Assembly (NCBI RefSeq): GCF_016887965.1
Contig: NZ_JAFDVD010000007.1
Coordinates: 62,001 to 126,000 of the forward strand
DNA length: 64,000 nucleotides
Source of the DNA: Phycicoccus sonneratiae
GTDB lineage: Bacteria > Actinomycetota > Actinomycetes > Actinomycetales > Dermatophilaceae
Reading direction: 5' to 3'
Each line of letters begins with the position of its first letter. Position 1 is the first letter of the stretch. This document shows positions 38,968 through 48,173 of the stretch, one piece after another. A program made the position numbers and the translations under genes. The notes beneath the pieces are model-generated. The model saw only the letters and a list, made by a program, of their open reading frames with translations, ran no database searches and was not told the origin of the DNA.

Positions 38968-40134
38968 GTGGACCTCGACCCGCTGCCCGTGCCGCTCGGC
39001 GAGGACGCCCGGTCGGTGCTGCCGCGCCTGCGCCGGGCGCTCGACGGCGGCGGGGCGGTCCTCCCGCACGTCGCCGGGTCGCCGCCTCCCGCGCTCCCCC
39101 GGTTCGCGGCCGCGGCCCTCCCGGACGACCTCGCCGTCGTCGTCGGCACCTCGGGCTCGACGGGGACTCCCAAGCTCGCGATGCTCGGCGCCGCCGCCCT
39201 CACCGCGAGCGCGCACGCCACCCACGAGCGGCTCGGTGGTCCGGGACAGTGGCTCCTGACGCTGCCGGCCGGACACGTCGCCGGGCTCCAGGTGCTCCTG
39301 CGCGGGCTCGACGCGGGCACGGTACCGGTGTCGGTCGACCTCTCGACCGGGTTCTCCCCCACCGCCTTCGCCGCCGGGGTCCGGCGCCTCGACCCCGAAC
39401 ACCGGCACTACACCTCGCTCGTGCCGACCCAGCTCGTCCGGCTGCTCGAGGACCCCGCCGCCACCTCGGCCCTCGCGTCCCTCCACGGCGTCCTCGTCGG
39501 GGGCGCGGCCACGCCACTGGCGCTGCGGCGACGGGCCGAGGCCGCCGGGATCCGCGTCGTGACGACGTACGGCATGAGCGAGACGTGCGGGGGGTGCGTG
39601 TACGACGGCCGGACGCTCACCGGAGCGACGGTGCGCATCGACGACGAGGGTCGGGTGCACCTCGGCGGGGCGATGCTGGCCCACGGGTACCTCGGGCGGC
39701 CCGACCTCACCTTCGGCTCCTTCGCGGTCGACCCCGACGGCTCGCGCTGGTTCCGCACCGACGACGCGGGACGGGTCGACGAGGACGGCCGGCTGCACGT
39801 CGACGGCCGGCTCGACGACGTGGTCGTCACCGGCGGGATGAAGGTCGCGCCGCGGCCGGTGGAGGAGGCGGCCGTCGAGCACGTCCCGGGGGTCCGCGAG
39901 GCCGTCGTCGTCGGTACCCCCGACCCGGAGTGGGGGCAGGCGGTGAGTCTCCTCGTCGTGCCCGAGGCGGGCGCCCGGCCGCTGTCGGTCGTCGAGGTGC
40001 GCGAGCACCTGCGCGGCCACGTCCCCGACCACGCCCTGCCCCGCCGGGTCACCGCGGCGGGTGCGGTGCCGCTGCGGGGGCCGGGCAAGCCGGACCGAGC
40101 CGCCGTCGCCGCGTTGTTCGACGTGCGAGGATGA
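38968..40134 (+). CDS. menE: o-succinylbenzoate-CoA ligase
   Basis: A 388-residue acyl-adenylate-forming enzyme, shorter than most AMP-binding ligases but usual for actinobacterial MenE. The ATP P-loop TSGSTGTPK is at 61-69. The adenine motif TTYGMSETCGG, the WFRTDDAGRVDEDGRL hinge region and the C-terminal GPGKPDRAAV with catalytic Lys are present. It activates o-succinylbenzoate for MenB. It runs in the same direction as the downstream PLDc_N gene and menA, with gaps of 4 and 7 bp, so the three probably form an operon. Confidence 0.93.
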   Translation: MDLDPLPVPLGEDARSVLPRLRRALDGGGAVLPHVAGSPPPALPRFAAAALPDDLAVVVGTSGSTGTPKLAMLGAAALTASAHATHERLGGPGQWLLTLPAGHVAGLQVLLRGLDAGTVPVSVDLSTGFSPTAFAAGVRRLDPEHRHYTSLVPTQLVRLLEDPAATSALASLHGVLVGGAATPLALRRRAEAAGIRVVTTYGMSETCGGCVYDGRTLTGATVRIDDEGRVHLGGAMLAHGYLGRPDLTFGSFAVDPDGSRWFRTDDAGRVDEDGRLHVDGRLDDVVVTGGMKVAPRPVEEAAVEHVPGVREAVVVGTPDPEWGQAVSLLVVPEAGARPLSVVEVREHLRGHVPDHALPRRVTAAGAVPLRGPGKPDRAAVAALFDVRG

Positions 40135-40138
40135 CCCC

Positions 40139-40459
40139 GTGTTGCGGTACCTGCCCTACGTCCTCAGCCTCGCGCTGACGGTCTACTGCCTCATCGACTG
40201 CCTCCAGACCGACGAGGTGGTCGTCCGCAACCTGCCCAAGATCGCCTGGGTGATGCTCGTCCTGCTCTTCCCGGTCGTCGGACCAGTGGCCTGGCTCGTG
40301 GCCGGCCGCCCCGACCGCGACTCCGCCCGCCAGTACATGACCCAGCAGGAGCGCTGGGAGGCCGACTACCGCCGCCGCGAGCGCGACAAGGAGGTCCGCG
40401 AGCGCCGGCAGCCGCCGCGCGGGCCGGACGACGACCCCGACTTCCTCAAGGGCATCTGA
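40139..40459 (+). CDS. PLDc_N-domain small membrane protein
   Basis: A 106-residue protein with two membrane helices (YLPYVLSLALTVYCLIDCL and IAWVMLVLLFPVVGPVAWLV) and a charged cytosolic tail. The C-terminal motif GPVAWLVAGRP and the pattern VVRNLPKIAWVMLVLLFPVVG match the phospholipase D N-terminal (PLDc_N) domain, which occurs alone in many actinobacteria. Function unknown; it is a membrane module and has no nuclease domain. The GTG start at 40139 lies just after menE and before menA. Confidence 0.82.
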   Translation: MLRYLPYVLSLALTVYCLIDCLQTDEVVVRNLPKIAWVMLVLLFPVVGPVAWLVAGRPDRDSARQYMTQQERWEADYRRRERDKEVRERRQPPRGPDDDPDFLKGI

Positions 40460-40466
40460 CCTCCCG

Positions 40467-41351
40467 ATGGCCTCCCTCTCCCAGTGGGTGGCGGGCGCCC
40501 GCCCGCGCACCCTGCCCGCCGCCGTCGCCCCCGTCGTCCTCGGCACGGCCGCCGCGCTGCGCGTCGACGCGGCCGACGCCGGTCACGCACTGCTCGCCCT
40601 CCTCGTGGCGCTGGCCCTCCAGGTCGGGGTCAACTACGCCAACGACTACTCCGACGGCATCCGCGGCACCGACGAGGTGCGCGCCGGCCCGGTGCGGCTC
40701 GTCGGGCAGCGGCTCGCCGACCCACGGAACGTACGGCTCGCGGCGTTCCTGTCCTTCGGGGCGGCCGGGGTGCTCGGGCTGGCGCTCGTGGCCCTGTCCC
40801 AGGCCTGGGTGATGCTGCCGCTCGGTGCGCTGGCGGTCCTCGCGGCCTGGCGCTACACCGGCGGCGACAACCCGTACGGCTACCGCGGGCTCGGCGAGGT
40901 GTACGTCTTCGTGTTCTTCGGGCTGCTCGCGACGCTCGGCACGGAGTACACGCAGGCCGGTGCGCTGTCGTGGTTCGGGCTGGCCGGGGCCGTGGGGGTC
41001 GGGTCCGTCGCCTCGGCGATCCTCGTCGCGAACAACCTGCGTGACATCCCCACCGACACCGAGCACGGCAAGCGGACCCTCGCGGTGCGGCTCGGGGACG
41101 GTCGGACGCGGGCGCTCTACGTGGGGCTCATGGCGGCCTCGCTGCCCGCGCTCGCCGTGATGGCGGTGTGGGGGCCGTGGGTGCTCGTGGCGCTGCTGGC
41201 CGTGCCGCTCGGGTGGCGCGGGGTGCGCGTCGTGCGGGCCGGGACGACCGGGCCGGGGCTCATCCCGGTGCTGGCGTCGACCGGGCTGTACGAGGTGGCC
41301 TGGGCCGTGCTCGTGCTGGTCGGGGTGGCGCTCGGGGTGGCGCTGGGCTGA
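40467..41351 (+). CDS. menA: 1,4-dihydroxy-2-naphthoate polyprenyltransferase
   Basis: A 294-residue UbiA-superfamily membrane enzyme with eight to nine helices. It joins dihydroxynaphthoate to the polyprenyl diphosphate made by the synthase at 7110-8138. The two aspartate-rich motifs are NDYSDG at 59-64 and NNLRDIPTDTEHGKRTLAVRLG at about residue 190, both characteristic of MenA. It is followed by the repeat-rich non-coding block. Confidence 0.95.
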   Translation: MASLSQWVAGARPRTLPAAVAPVVLGTAAALRVDAADAGHALLALLVALALQVGVNYANDYSDGIRGTDEVRAGPVRLVGQRLADPRNVRLAAFLSFGAAGVLGLALVALSQAWVMLPLGALAVLAAWRYTGGDNPYGYRGLGEVYVFVFFGLLATLGTEYTQAGALSWFGLAGAVGVGSVASAILVANNLRDIPTDTEHGKRTLAVRLGDGRTRALYVGLMAASLPALAVMAVWGPWVLVALLAVPLGWRGVRVVRAGTTGPGLIPVLASTGLYEVAWAVLVLVGVALGVALG

Positions 41352-41411
41352 GTCCGGGGCGCGTGGCCGACGGCGCCCGGTGGCTGGTGGTCGGGGCTGG
41401 ACCGCCACTCG

Positions 41412-41675
41412 GGAGGGGGTGTGCCGACTGCTCTCGGTTGCTTCACCATCGGGAGCAACCGAGAGTCTCCGCACCACCCACCCCCGGGGACCGGGCTCTC
41501 CCCCTCGGCCACGGGTGGTCTCCACGGAGAGGGGCGCCTCCTCGGAGGGGGTGTCTCGACTGCTCTCGGTTGCTTCACCATCGGGAGCAACCGAGAGTTC
41601 CCGACACACCCCACCCCGGCTCCGCCCCTCTCGGTTGCCCCGAGATCTGACTCGACCGAGAGTCCCCGACACACC
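41412..41675. repeat. tandem palindromic repeat block between menA and the DUF4229 gene
   Basis: The 381-bp space 41352-41732 has no gene I can support. Two 55-bp units (41412-41466 and 41544-41598, period 132 bp) differ at two bases and share 41 identical bases. Each holds an 11-bp perfect inverted repeat: CTCTCGGTTGC at 41431-41441 and 41563-41573, GCAACCGAGAG at 41455-41465 and 41587-41597, with 13-nt loops. In copy 2 the stem continues to 41548-41558/41602-41612 with one mismatch. A degenerate third unit pairs CTCTCGG (41628-41634) with CCGAGAG (41656-41662), followed by the shared CCCGACACACC. It lies between convergent genes. Confidence 0.9.
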
Positions 41676-41732
41676 GCACCCCGCCTCCCCGACGGCGTTC
41701 CCGCTCGAGCGCGCAGGGCCTGCCGCCGCAGC

Positions 41733-42122
41733 TCAGCGGAAGTCGTCGTCCTCGCCGGACGAGGCCGAGGCCGCCGCCCCACCGGACCCGCTCGCCGCGG
41801 CACCCTCGGCCCGGCTCGCGGGCAGCGAGCCACCGCTCCCGCTCCCGACCTCGGCGTCCTCGGCCTCCTCGTCACCCACCGGGTGCCCGGCCCGCTCCCG
41901 CCGGGCCGCGGCCCGGCGCTCGACGGTCCGGGCGAGCTGGTCCGAGTACGCCTCGCGGAAGCGCCGCAGCGCCACGTACGAGATGACCATCGACGCCAGC
42001 GCGGCGAGGACGACGAGGAGCACGTAGTCCTCCTCGTCACGCAGCCCGACGAGCCACAGGACCAGCAGGCACCCGAGGAAGATCATCAGGCGCAGGACGG
42101 AGTACCGCAGGACGGCGTTCAT
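41733..42122 (-). CDS. DUF4229 membrane protein
   Basis: A 129-residue protein with two membrane helices (YSVLRLMIFLGCLLVLWLVG and YVLLVVLAALASMVISYVAL) followed by ALRRFREAYSDQLARTVERR. This matches the actinobacterial DUF4229 family. The last 55 residues are a low-complexity Glu/Ala/Ser/Gly tail. The function is unknown, but the family often accompanies cytochrome c biogenesis or menA genes. It lies 16 bp downstream of ccsB, in the same direction. Confidence 0.82.
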   Translation of the reverse strand: MNAVLRYSVLRLMIFLGCLLVLWLVGLRDEEDYVLLVVLAALASMVISYVALRRFREAYSDQLARTVERRAAARRERAGHPVGDEEAEDAEVGSGSGGSLPASRAEGAAASGSGGAAASASSGEDDDFR

Positions 42123-42138
42123 CGTGGGAGTTCGCTCC

Positions 42139-43137
42139 TCAGAGACCGGAGTACGAGTGCATGCCGACGAGGAAGAGGTTGACGACGGCGAAGTTCAGCA
42201 CGACGCACACGAACCCCCCGAGCGCGATCCACACCGCGTTCTGGCGCTTCCACCCGGTCGTCGCGCGGGCGTGGAGGTAGGCCGCGTAGACGACCCAGAT
42301 GACGAAGCTCCACACCTCCTTGGGGTCCCAGTTCCAGTACGAGCCCCAGGCCTGGCGGGCCCAGATGGCGCCGGCGATGACGGTGAAGGTCCACATCGGG
42401 AAGGCGATGATGTGCGCGCCGTAGGTCATCCGCTCGAGCGCCCGGGCCGAGGGCAGGCGACCCATGAAGGAGCGCGGGGGCGCGTCCGAGGCCTCGAGCC
42501 GGTCCTGGACGAGGTAGAGGATGCCGAGCGCCGCCCCGAGGGTGAACACGGCGACGGTCATCGTCGCGACGGTGACGTGGATGGCCAGCCAGTACGAGCG
42601 CAGCGACGGCATGAGCTCGGAGGCGTCGGTGTACCAGACGGTCGTGGCCGCGCCGAGCACGAGCAGCACCGGCCCGACGACGAAGAGCCCGAGCCAGCGC
42701 AGGTCACGCCGGGTGGACCAGCCGACGTAGGCGAGGAGGGTGAACATCGCCCCGACGATGGCGAACTCGTACATGTTGCCGAGCGGCCAGCGGTGCACCT
42801 CCGCCGCCCGCAGCACGACACCGGCGACGAGCAGCAGCGTGCCGAGGAGCGTGAGCATCCGGGCGATGCCCGCCGCCTTGCGCGCGGACCGCGGCTCGGC
42901 CTCGACAGCGTCCGCGGTCGCACCGCCGGCGCCCTCCGCGGACGCGGCCGAGCCCTCCGAACCGACCCCGGCGGCCACGAGCTCGCGGGCCGGGGCCTCC
43001 TCGCGCGTCGAGGCGCTCTCGCGGGCCGGCACGATCCGGGCGAGGTAGAGCCCGTGGGCGAGCATGGCCAGCGTGAGCACGACCATCGCCGAGTACACGG
43101 AGTAGTTCGACAGCTGGGCGAGCGTGTAGTCGGTCAT
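42139..43137 (-). CDS. ccsB: cytochrome c biogenesis protein CcsB (heme handling, ResC type)
   Basis: A 332-residue membrane protein of the System II heme-delivery complex. The tryptophan-rich heme-binding signature is WARQAWGSYWNWDPKEVWSFVIW. Flanking histidines (LAIHVTVATM, GAHIIAFPMWTF, YLHARATTGW) fit the external and transmembrane heme ligands. Eight or so helices are visible, with a variable acidic loop near residues 30-75. The start ATG at 43137 overlaps the resB stop as ATGA. Nomenclature differs: it is CcsA in some species and ResC in Bacillus. Confidence 0.93.
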   Translation of the reverse strand: MTDYTLAQLSNYSVYSAMVVLTLAMLAHGLYLARIVPARESASTREEAPARELVAAGVGSEGSAASAEGAGGATADAVEAEPRSARKAAGIARMLTLLGTLLLVAGVVLRAAEVHRWPLGNMYEFAIVGAMFTLLAYVGWSTRRDLRWLGLFVVGPVLLVLGAATTVWYTDASELMPSLRSYWLAIHVTVATMTVAVFTLGAALGILYLVQDRLEASDAPPRSFMGRLPSARALERMTYGAHIIAFPMWTFTVIAGAIWARQAWGSYWNWDPKEVWSFVIWVVYAAYLHARATTGWKRQNAVWIALGGFVCVVLNFAVVNLFLVGMHSYSGL

Positions 43138-44738
43138 CGGGTTCCTTCGGGTCCGGTGAGCACGGCGGCGACCTCGTCGTCCATGCCCTCGTCGTCGTCC
43201 TTGGCGAGGCCGCCGACGGAGACCACGGTACGACCCGTGGTCTCGTCGGGTCGAACCCGCACGAACACCCGGCGGCGCCGCACGACGAGGCTGAGGACCA
43301 GCCCGGCGAGGGCCAGCAGGGCGGAGACGAGGGTGAGGGTCTTGCCGGGGTCGGTGCGGATGGAGAAGCCGGCGAACCGCTCGACCCCGTCGAAGGTGAT
43401 CGAGCCCCGGCCGCCGGGCAGCTCGAAGGTCTCGCCGGGGCGCAGCAGGATGCGCAGCTGGTCGGCGCCGTCCTTGCCCGGCAGCGGCTTCATGGCCGCG
43501 GTGTCGAGGGTGTACACCGACTGCGGACGGCCGCCCGGCAGCAGGTTGCCGCTGAACGCGGTGAGCGCGAGCTGCGGGTCGAGGGTGTCGGGGAAGACCG
43601 AGTGCGGCCCGCGCTCGTCGTCGATGACCCCGGTCGGCAGGAAGAAGCCCGCGAACCCGAGGTCGTCCGGCCGGGCCCCGGGCACCTTGATCGCCCCGAC
43701 CGACGTGTAGTTGTTGTCCTGGGCGAGGAACGGGGTGGCCGAGGTGTAGATGGCGGTGCCGTCGGCGTCGCGGACCGTGACCCTCGGGGCGTACCCGTTG
43801 CCGAGGAGGAAGACGGTGCCGCCCCCGGTCTCGAGCGGGTGGTTGACGGCGATCTCGCGCTGCTCGGCCCGACCGTCGGGACCGGTGAAGGTCGTCGTCG
43901 CCCGGAAGTCGCGGGGCATCCCGAACTGGCCGGCACCCTTGTCCTCGGTCTCGAACGCGACGTCCATCGTGTCGAGGCGGATCGTGTACGGCGAGAGGTC
44001 GGTCGGGTCCACCCAGGGCCCGGGGCTGAAGGTGTCGTACCCGCCGAGCGTGTTGGCGAAGGTCTTGCCGACCGGGACGATGACGTCGCCCTTCCAGCCG
44101 AGCAGGTGCCCCCAGCCGACCCCGACGAGCACCCCGATGAGCGCGAGGTGGAAGACGAGGTTGCCGGTCTCCTTGAGGTAGCCCTTCTCGGCCGAGAGCG
44201 TCGAGTCGTCGTGCGCGTGCACACGGTAGCGACGTCCGCGCAGCGCCGTCCGCAGCCGGTCGCGCACCTCGTCGGGCGAGCCGTCGACGACCTCCTCACG
44301 GTGTGCGGGAAGCCTGTCGAGCCGGCGCGGGGCGCGCGGCGGCCGGGCGCGCAGCTGGTGCCAGTGGATCCGGCTGCGCGGCACGACGCACCCGATGAGC
44401 GAGACGAAGAGCAGGAGGTAGATCGCCGCGAACCACGGCGAGGCGTAGACCTCGAAGAACCCGAGCCGGTCGAGCAGGGGGCCGGCGCTCGGGTGGTCGC
44501 TGATCCACTGCGCGGTGCGGGCGGCGTCGATGGAGCGCTGCGGGAACGTCGAGCCGGGGATGGCCCCGACCGCGAGCAGCAGGAGGAGGAAGAGCGCCGT
44601 GCGCATGCTCGTCAGCTGGCGCCACACGAAGCGCAGCCAGCCGACCGGGCCGAGCCGCGGGAGGGTCACCGGGCCGCCGGCGCCGCCGTCCGGGGGCGCG
44701 GGCTGGGTGGACAGGGTCCGGTCGTCGGTCGTGCTCAC
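43134..44738 (-). CDS. resB: cytochrome c biogenesis protein ResB
   Basis: A 534-residue System II partner of CcsB. It has four membrane helices, three near the N terminus ([60 protein letters not shown]) and one near the C terminus ([17 protein letters not shown]), with a large extracytoplasmic domain between. The motif IPGSTFPQ and the FHLALIGVL histidine match the family. It delivers heme and reduced apocytochrome to the ligation site. The GTG start at 44738 overlaps the ccdA stop (GTGA). Confidence 0.93.
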   Translation of the reverse strand: MSTTDDRTLSTQPAPPDGGAGGPVTLPRLGPVGWLRFVWRQLTSMRTALFLLLLLAVGAIPGSTFPQRSIDAARTAQWISDHPSAGPLLDRLGFFEVYASPWFAAIYLLLFVSLIGCVVPRSRIHWHQLRARPPRAPRRLDRLPAHREEVVDGSPDEVRDRLRTALRGRRYRVHAHDDSTLSAEKGYLKETGNLVFHLALIGVLVGVGWGHLLGWKGDVIVPVGKTFANTLGGYDTFSPGPWVDPTDLSPYTIRLDTMDVAFETEDKGAGQFGMPRDFRATTTFTGPDGRAEQREIAVNHPLETGGGTVFLLGNGYAPRVTVRDADGTAIYTSATPFLAQDNNYTSVGAIKVPGARPDDLGFAGFFLPTGVIDDERGPHSVFPDTLDPQLALTAFSGNLLPGGRPQSVYTLDTAAMKPLPGKDGADQLRILLRPGETFELPGGRGSITFDGVERFAGFSIRTDPGKTLTLVSALLALAGLVLSLVVRRRRVFVRVRPDETTGRTVVSVGGLAKDDDEGMDDEVAAVLTGPEGTR

Positions 44739-45496
44739 AGCGACACCACGAACCCGTTGACGAGCTCGGTCTGCACCCAGCGGTTCATCGACTCCCAGAC
44801 GCCGGTGAGCAGGAGCAGCCCGACGGCGACGAGGAGGACGCCCCCGAACACCTGGATGCCGCGCGTGTGCCGGCGCAGCCATCCCGACGCCCGGCCGGCG
44901 CGGTCGAGCCCGGCGGCGACGAGGAGGAAGGGCAGCCCGAGCCCGAGGCCGTAGGCGACGGCCAGGGTGACGCCGCGGGCGACCTGGGGGTCGGCCGACG
45001 CGGTGGCCATGACGAGCACGGCGGCGAGCGTCGGGCCGGTGCACGGCGCCCAGCCCAGGGCGAACACCGCCCCGAGCAGCGGCGCCCCGAGCAGCCCGGC
45101 CCGCGGCCGCCAGTGGATGCGCGCCTCGCCCTGCCGGCCGAGCCCGACGAACACGAGCCCCATGAGGACGACGACGGCGCCGCCGACCCGCATGAGGGCC
45201 TCGCGGTGCTCGACGAGGCCCTGGCCCAGCGTCGTGACGAAGATCGAGCCGAGCACGAAGACGACGGTGAAGCCGACGACGAAGAGCAGCGCCCCGGCGA
45301 GGGTGCGGCCGCGCGAGCGCTCGGCGGCCGACTCGCCCGTCAGCCCGGTGACGTACCCGAGGAACCCGGGGACGAGCGGCAGGACGCAGGGGCTGGCGAA
45401 GGAGACGAGGCCGGCCAGCGCGGCGACGCCGACGGCCAGCGGCAGGGCGCCGCTCGTCACGGCCTCACCACCGGCGGCGGCCAGCGCGGGGGTCAC
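44735..45496 (-). CDS. ccdA: CcdA/DsbD-type thiol-disulfide membrane transporter
   Basis: A 253-residue, six-helix protein that moves reducing power across the membrane to ResA. The two redox cysteines sit in [20 protein letters not shown] and [17 protein letters not shown], the CcdA hallmarks. The GTG start at 45496 overlaps the resA stop as GTGA. An in-frame GTG 12 codons downstream is a possible alternative. Order resA-ccdA-resB-ccsB matches System II operons of Gram-positive bacteria. Confidence 0.95.
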   Translation of the reverse strand: MTPALAAAGGEAVTSGALPLAVGVAALAGLVSFASPCVLPLVPGFLGYVTGLTGESAAERSRGRTLAGALLFVVGFTVVFVLGSIFVTTLGQGLVEHREALMRVGGAVVVLMGLVFVGLGRQGEARIHWRPRAGLLGAPLLGAVFALGWAPCTGPTLAAVLVMATASADPQVARGVTLAVAYGLGLGLPFLLVAAGLDRAGRASGWLRRHTRGIQVFGGVLLVAVGLLLLTGVWESMNRWVQTELVNGFVVSL

Positions 45497-46092
45497 GACT
45501 CGGCGACCACGTCGTCGACGAGGCCGGTGAGGGTCGTCGTCGACACGGGGCCGTTGACGCGGGCGGCGATCCGGCCCTGCCGGTCGAGCACCAGCGTGCT
45601 CGGGGTGGTCGGCGCCTTGCCCTGAAGGCGCAGGAGGGTCACGCCCGCCTCGTCGCTGAGGCTCGGGTAGGTGACGCCGGCCTTGCGGACGAACGCGGCG
45701 CCGCGCTCGGCCTCCTCCCGGAAGTCGATGCCGAGGAACTGCACCGGGGCCTTCTTGGCCTGCTGTCCCTCCCACGCCTTCTGCAGGTCGGGGGCCTCGG
45801 CGACGCACGGCGCGCACCACGACCCCCAGACGTTGAGGACGAGCACCTGGCCGCGGGTCGAGGCGATGTCCCAGGCCGACCCGTCGAGGAGCTCGCCGGT
45901 CATCGTCACGGGCTCGGCGCGGTCGGCGGCGGCGATCGTCTCGACGCTGCCGTCGCCGGACACGAAGCCCTTCTGGTCACCCGACTTGGCCTGTGCCGCG
46001 ACCGAGTTGGGGTCCTCGCTGCAGCCGGCCAGCGCCACCGCACCGGTGGCGGCGAGGACGACGGCGGCCCGACGGGCGCGACCCGACATCAT
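45493..46092 (-). CDS. resA: TlpA/ResA-like thioredoxin lipoprotein
   Basis: A 199-residue extracytoplasmic thioredoxin. The lipobox LAGC puts the lipidated cysteine at residue 24. The redox site WCAPC is at 92-96, and the cis-proline region reads [11 protein letters not shown]. It should reduce the apocytochrome c heme-binding cysteines, using electrons from CcdA. The first of two tandem ATGs (46092) overlaps the stop of the upstream phosphatase gene as ATGA; the second (46089) is equally possible. Confidence 0.93.
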   Translation of the reverse strand: MMSGRARRAAVVLAATGAVALAGCSEDPNSVAAQAKSGDQKGFVSGDGSVETIAAADRAEPVTMTGELLDGSAWDIASTRGQVLVLNVWGSWCAPCVAEAPDLQKAWEGQQAKKAPVQFLGIDFREEAERGAAFVRKAGVTYPSLSDEAGVTLLRLQGKAPTTPSTLVLDRQGRIAARVNGPVSTTTLTGLVDDVVAES

Positions 46093-46757
46093 GCGCCGGC
46101 CCCCTTCTGCGCCTGCGGGAGCAGGGCGGCGGCGGGCTCGCAGTACTCGAGCGAGAGCAGCTCGTCGCCGACGAAGGTCAGCGACGTGAGGCTGGCCAGG
46201 CTGCACTCGCGCCGGGCCGGGTTGTGCACGAGGGAGCGCCCCTCGGTGGCCAGACGGATCATCCAGATGGGTGCCTGGTGGCTGACGAGCACCGCCTCGT
46301 GCCCGCGGGCCGCCTCGCGCGCCGAGACGACGGCGTCGCGCATCCGCTCGACGATGCGGGTGTACGGCTCGCCCCACGACGGACGCAGCGGGTTGAGCAT
46401 CTTCGGCCAGAGCCGCGGGTGGTGCAGCAGGCCCTTGCCACCGGCCACCGGCAGCCCCTCGAAGGCGTTCTCGGCCTCGAGCAGCCGCTCGTCGGTGTGC
46501 ACCTCGAGGCCGTGCTCGGCGGCGACCGGGGCGGCCGTCTCGCGGGCTCGCTCGAGGGGGCTGGAGACGACGTGGACGACGTCGTGGTCGGCGAGGTGCT
46601 CGGCGGCCAGCTCGGCCATCCGCACGCCGAGCGCACTGAGGTGGTACCCGGGCAGCCGTCCGTAGAGGACGTGCGCGGGGTTGTCGACCTCGCCGTGGCG
46701 CAGCAGGTGCACCACGGTGCGCTGCGGCTCGGCGGGCGCGCCCGGGGACGAGGTCAT
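46089..46757 (-). CDS. histidine phosphatase family (phosphoglycerate-mutase-like) protein
   Basis: A 222-residue protein of the branch-2 histidine phosphatase fold. LLRHGEVDNP carries the phospho-accepting histidine, SSPLERARETAAP the second arginine, LLEAENAFEGLP the acid, and AVLVSHQAPIWM the second catalytic histidine. It heads the resA-ccdA-resB-ccsB gene string and overlaps resA, a conserved position in actinobacteria, so a role linked to cytochrome assembly is possible but unproven. A GACAAT hexamer ends seven bases before the ATG. Confidence 0.88.
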   Translation of the reverse strand: MTSSPGAPAEPQRTVVHLLRHGEVDNPAHVLYGRLPGYHLSALGVRMAELAAEHLADHDVVHVVSSPLERARETAAPVAAEHGLEVHTDERLLEAENAFEGLPVAGGKGLLHHPRLWPKMLNPLRPSWGEPYTRIVERMRDAVVSAREAARGHEAVLVSHQAPIWMIRLATEGRSLVHNPARRECSLASLTSLTFVGDELLSLEYCEPAAALLPQAQKGAGA

Positions 46758-46764
46758 GGCGGCG

Positions 46765-46770
46765 ATTGTC
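46765..46770 (-). promoter_or_regulatory. -10-like hexamer of the phosphatase-res operon
   Basis: GACAAT on the minus strand ends seven bases before the ATG at 46757. No ribosome site is present; probably leaderless. Confidence 0.45.
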
Positions 46771-46788
46771 GCAAACCCTCCTGAGCGT

Positions 46789-46816
46789 CCCGACCGGGGT
46801 TCGACGGCCGGTCGGG
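46789..46816 (-). terminator. hairpin terminator after hemL
   Basis: CCCGACCGG (46789-46797) pairs perfectly with CCGGTCGGG (46808-46816) around a 10-nt loop, 20 bp past the hemL stop and before the next gene's promoter. No T tract. Confidence 0.6.
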
Positions 46817-46835
46817 CGCCTGGTCGGACCGCGCC

Positions 46836-48158
46836 TCAGCCGGCCGCCGCGGCGGCCGCGCCGGGCAGCGCGGCGAGGACCCTCTCCACGGCGGCGTCGT
46901 CGTGGGCGGCGGACACGAACCAGCACTCGTAGGCGCTCGGCGGCAGGTAGACGCCGGCGTCGAGCATCGCGTGGAAGAAGCGCGCAAAGGCCTCGGTGTC
47001 CTGGGCCCGCGCGTCGTCGTAGTCGCGCACCGTGCCGTCGCGGAAGAACACCGAGAACATCGAGGATGCCGTCTGGACCCGGTGCGGCACACCGGCCTTC
47101 GTCAGCGCCTCGGACGCGGCCTCGCGGATGGTCGACGACACCTCGTCGAGGCGCGAGTACACCGCGTCGTCGCAGAGGCGCAGCGTGGTGAGGCCCGCCG
47201 CGGTCGCCACCGGGTTCCCCGAGAGCGTGCCCGCCTGGTACACCGGACCGTCCGGGGCGAGGAGGGCCATGACGTCGGCCCGGCCGCCGAAGGCCGCGGC
47301 CGGGAAGCCACCACCCATCACCTTGCCGAAGGTCAGGAGGTCCGGGGCGACGTCGAGGTCCTCGTGACCCCACCAGCCGGCCCGGCTGCAGCGGAAGCCG
47401 GTCATCACCTCGTCCGACACGAGCAGCGCGCCGTGCTCGGCGGTGACCCGGCGCAGCGCCTCGGTGAAGCCCGGGTCCGGCGGGACGACGCCCATGTTGC
47501 CGGCGGCCGCCTCGGTGATGACGCAGGCGACCTGCTCGCCCCGTGCCGCGAACACCGCCTCGAGTGCCGCGACGTCGTTGTACGGGAGGACGACCGTCTC
47601 GGCGGCCATCTCGGCCGGGACGCCGGCCGAGTCGGGCAGCGCGAGCGTCGCGACGCCGGAGCCCGCGGCGACGAGCAGCGAGTCGACGTGGCCGTGGTAG
47701 TGCCCGGCGAACTTCACGACGAGCGGGCGGCCGGTGAAGCCGCGGGCCAGGCGGATGGCGCTCATCGTCGCCTCGGTGCCGCTGGAGACGAGCCGGACGC
47801 GCTCGACGGGGGCGACCCGCTCGACGATCTCCTCGGCGAGCAGCACCTCGTTCTCGGACGGCGTGCCGAAGGAGGTGCCTCGGGCGGCGGCGTCGTGCAC
47901 GGCCGCGATGACCTCGGGGTGGGCGTGGCCGAGGATCATCGGCCCCCAGCTGCCGACGAGGTCGACGTACTCGCGGCCGTCGACGTCGGTGAGGGTCGGG
48001 CCGCGGCCGCTCGCCATGAAGCGCGGGGTGCCGCCGACCGAGCGGAACGCGCGCACCGGGCTGTTGACGCCTCCCGGAGTCACCGCGCGGGCGCGGGCGA
48101 GGAGGGCGGCGGAGGCGGGGGCGCGCTCGGCGGTGGACGGTGCGGTGGGGTCGGTCAC
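46836..48158 (-). CDS. hemL: glutamate-1-semialdehyde 2,1-aminomutase
   Basis: A 440-residue class-III PLP aminotransferase-fold enzyme that makes 5-aminolevulinate from the HemA product. Motifs are [17 protein letters not shown] near the start, [40 protein letters not shown]-like [12 protein letters not shown], and [19 protein letters not shown] with the PLP lysine. The GTG start at 48158 follows a GACAAT hexamer by six bases. A hairpin follows the gene, so it seems to form its own unit although it lies near the phosphatase-res genes. Confidence 0.96.
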   Translation of the reverse strand: MTDPTAPSTAERAPASAALLARARAVTPGGVNSPVRAFRSVGGTPRFMASGRGPTLTDVDGREYVDLVGSWGPMILGHAHPEVIAAVHDAAARGTSFGTPSENEVLLAEEIVERVAPVERVRLVSSGTEATMSAIRLARGFTGRPLVVKFAGHYHGHVDSLLVAAGSGVATLALPDSAGVPAEMAAETVVLPYNDVAALEAVFAARGEQVACVITEAAAGNMGVVPPDPGFTEALRRVTAEHGALLVSDEVMTGFRCSRAGWWGHEDLDVAPDLLTFGKVMGGGFPAAAFGGRADVMALLAPDGPVYQAGTLSGNPVATAAGLTTLRLCDDAVYSRLDEVSSTIREAASEALTKAGVPHRVQTASSMFSVFFRDGTVRDYDDARAQDTEAFARFFHAMLDAGVYLPPSAYECWFVSAAHDDAAVERVLAALPGAAAAAAG

Positions 48159-48164
48159 CCGTCC

Positions 48165-48170
48165 ATTGTC
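48165..48170 (-). promoter_or_regulatory. -10-like hexamer of hemL
   Basis: GACAAT ends six bases before the GTG at 48158, the same hexamer as at 46765-46770, with no ribosome site. Confidence 0.45.
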
Positions 48171-48173
48171 GGG

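Noticed and set aside
41380-41650. Short open frames across the repeat block as small proteins
   Set aside because: The repeated peptide similarity follows from the DNA repeat itself; frames run on both strands, with no ribosome sites.
41412-41675. Repeat block as a CRISPR array
   Set aside because: Only two or three units, long self-palindromic repeats with 13-nt loops, irregular decay, and no cas genes nearby.
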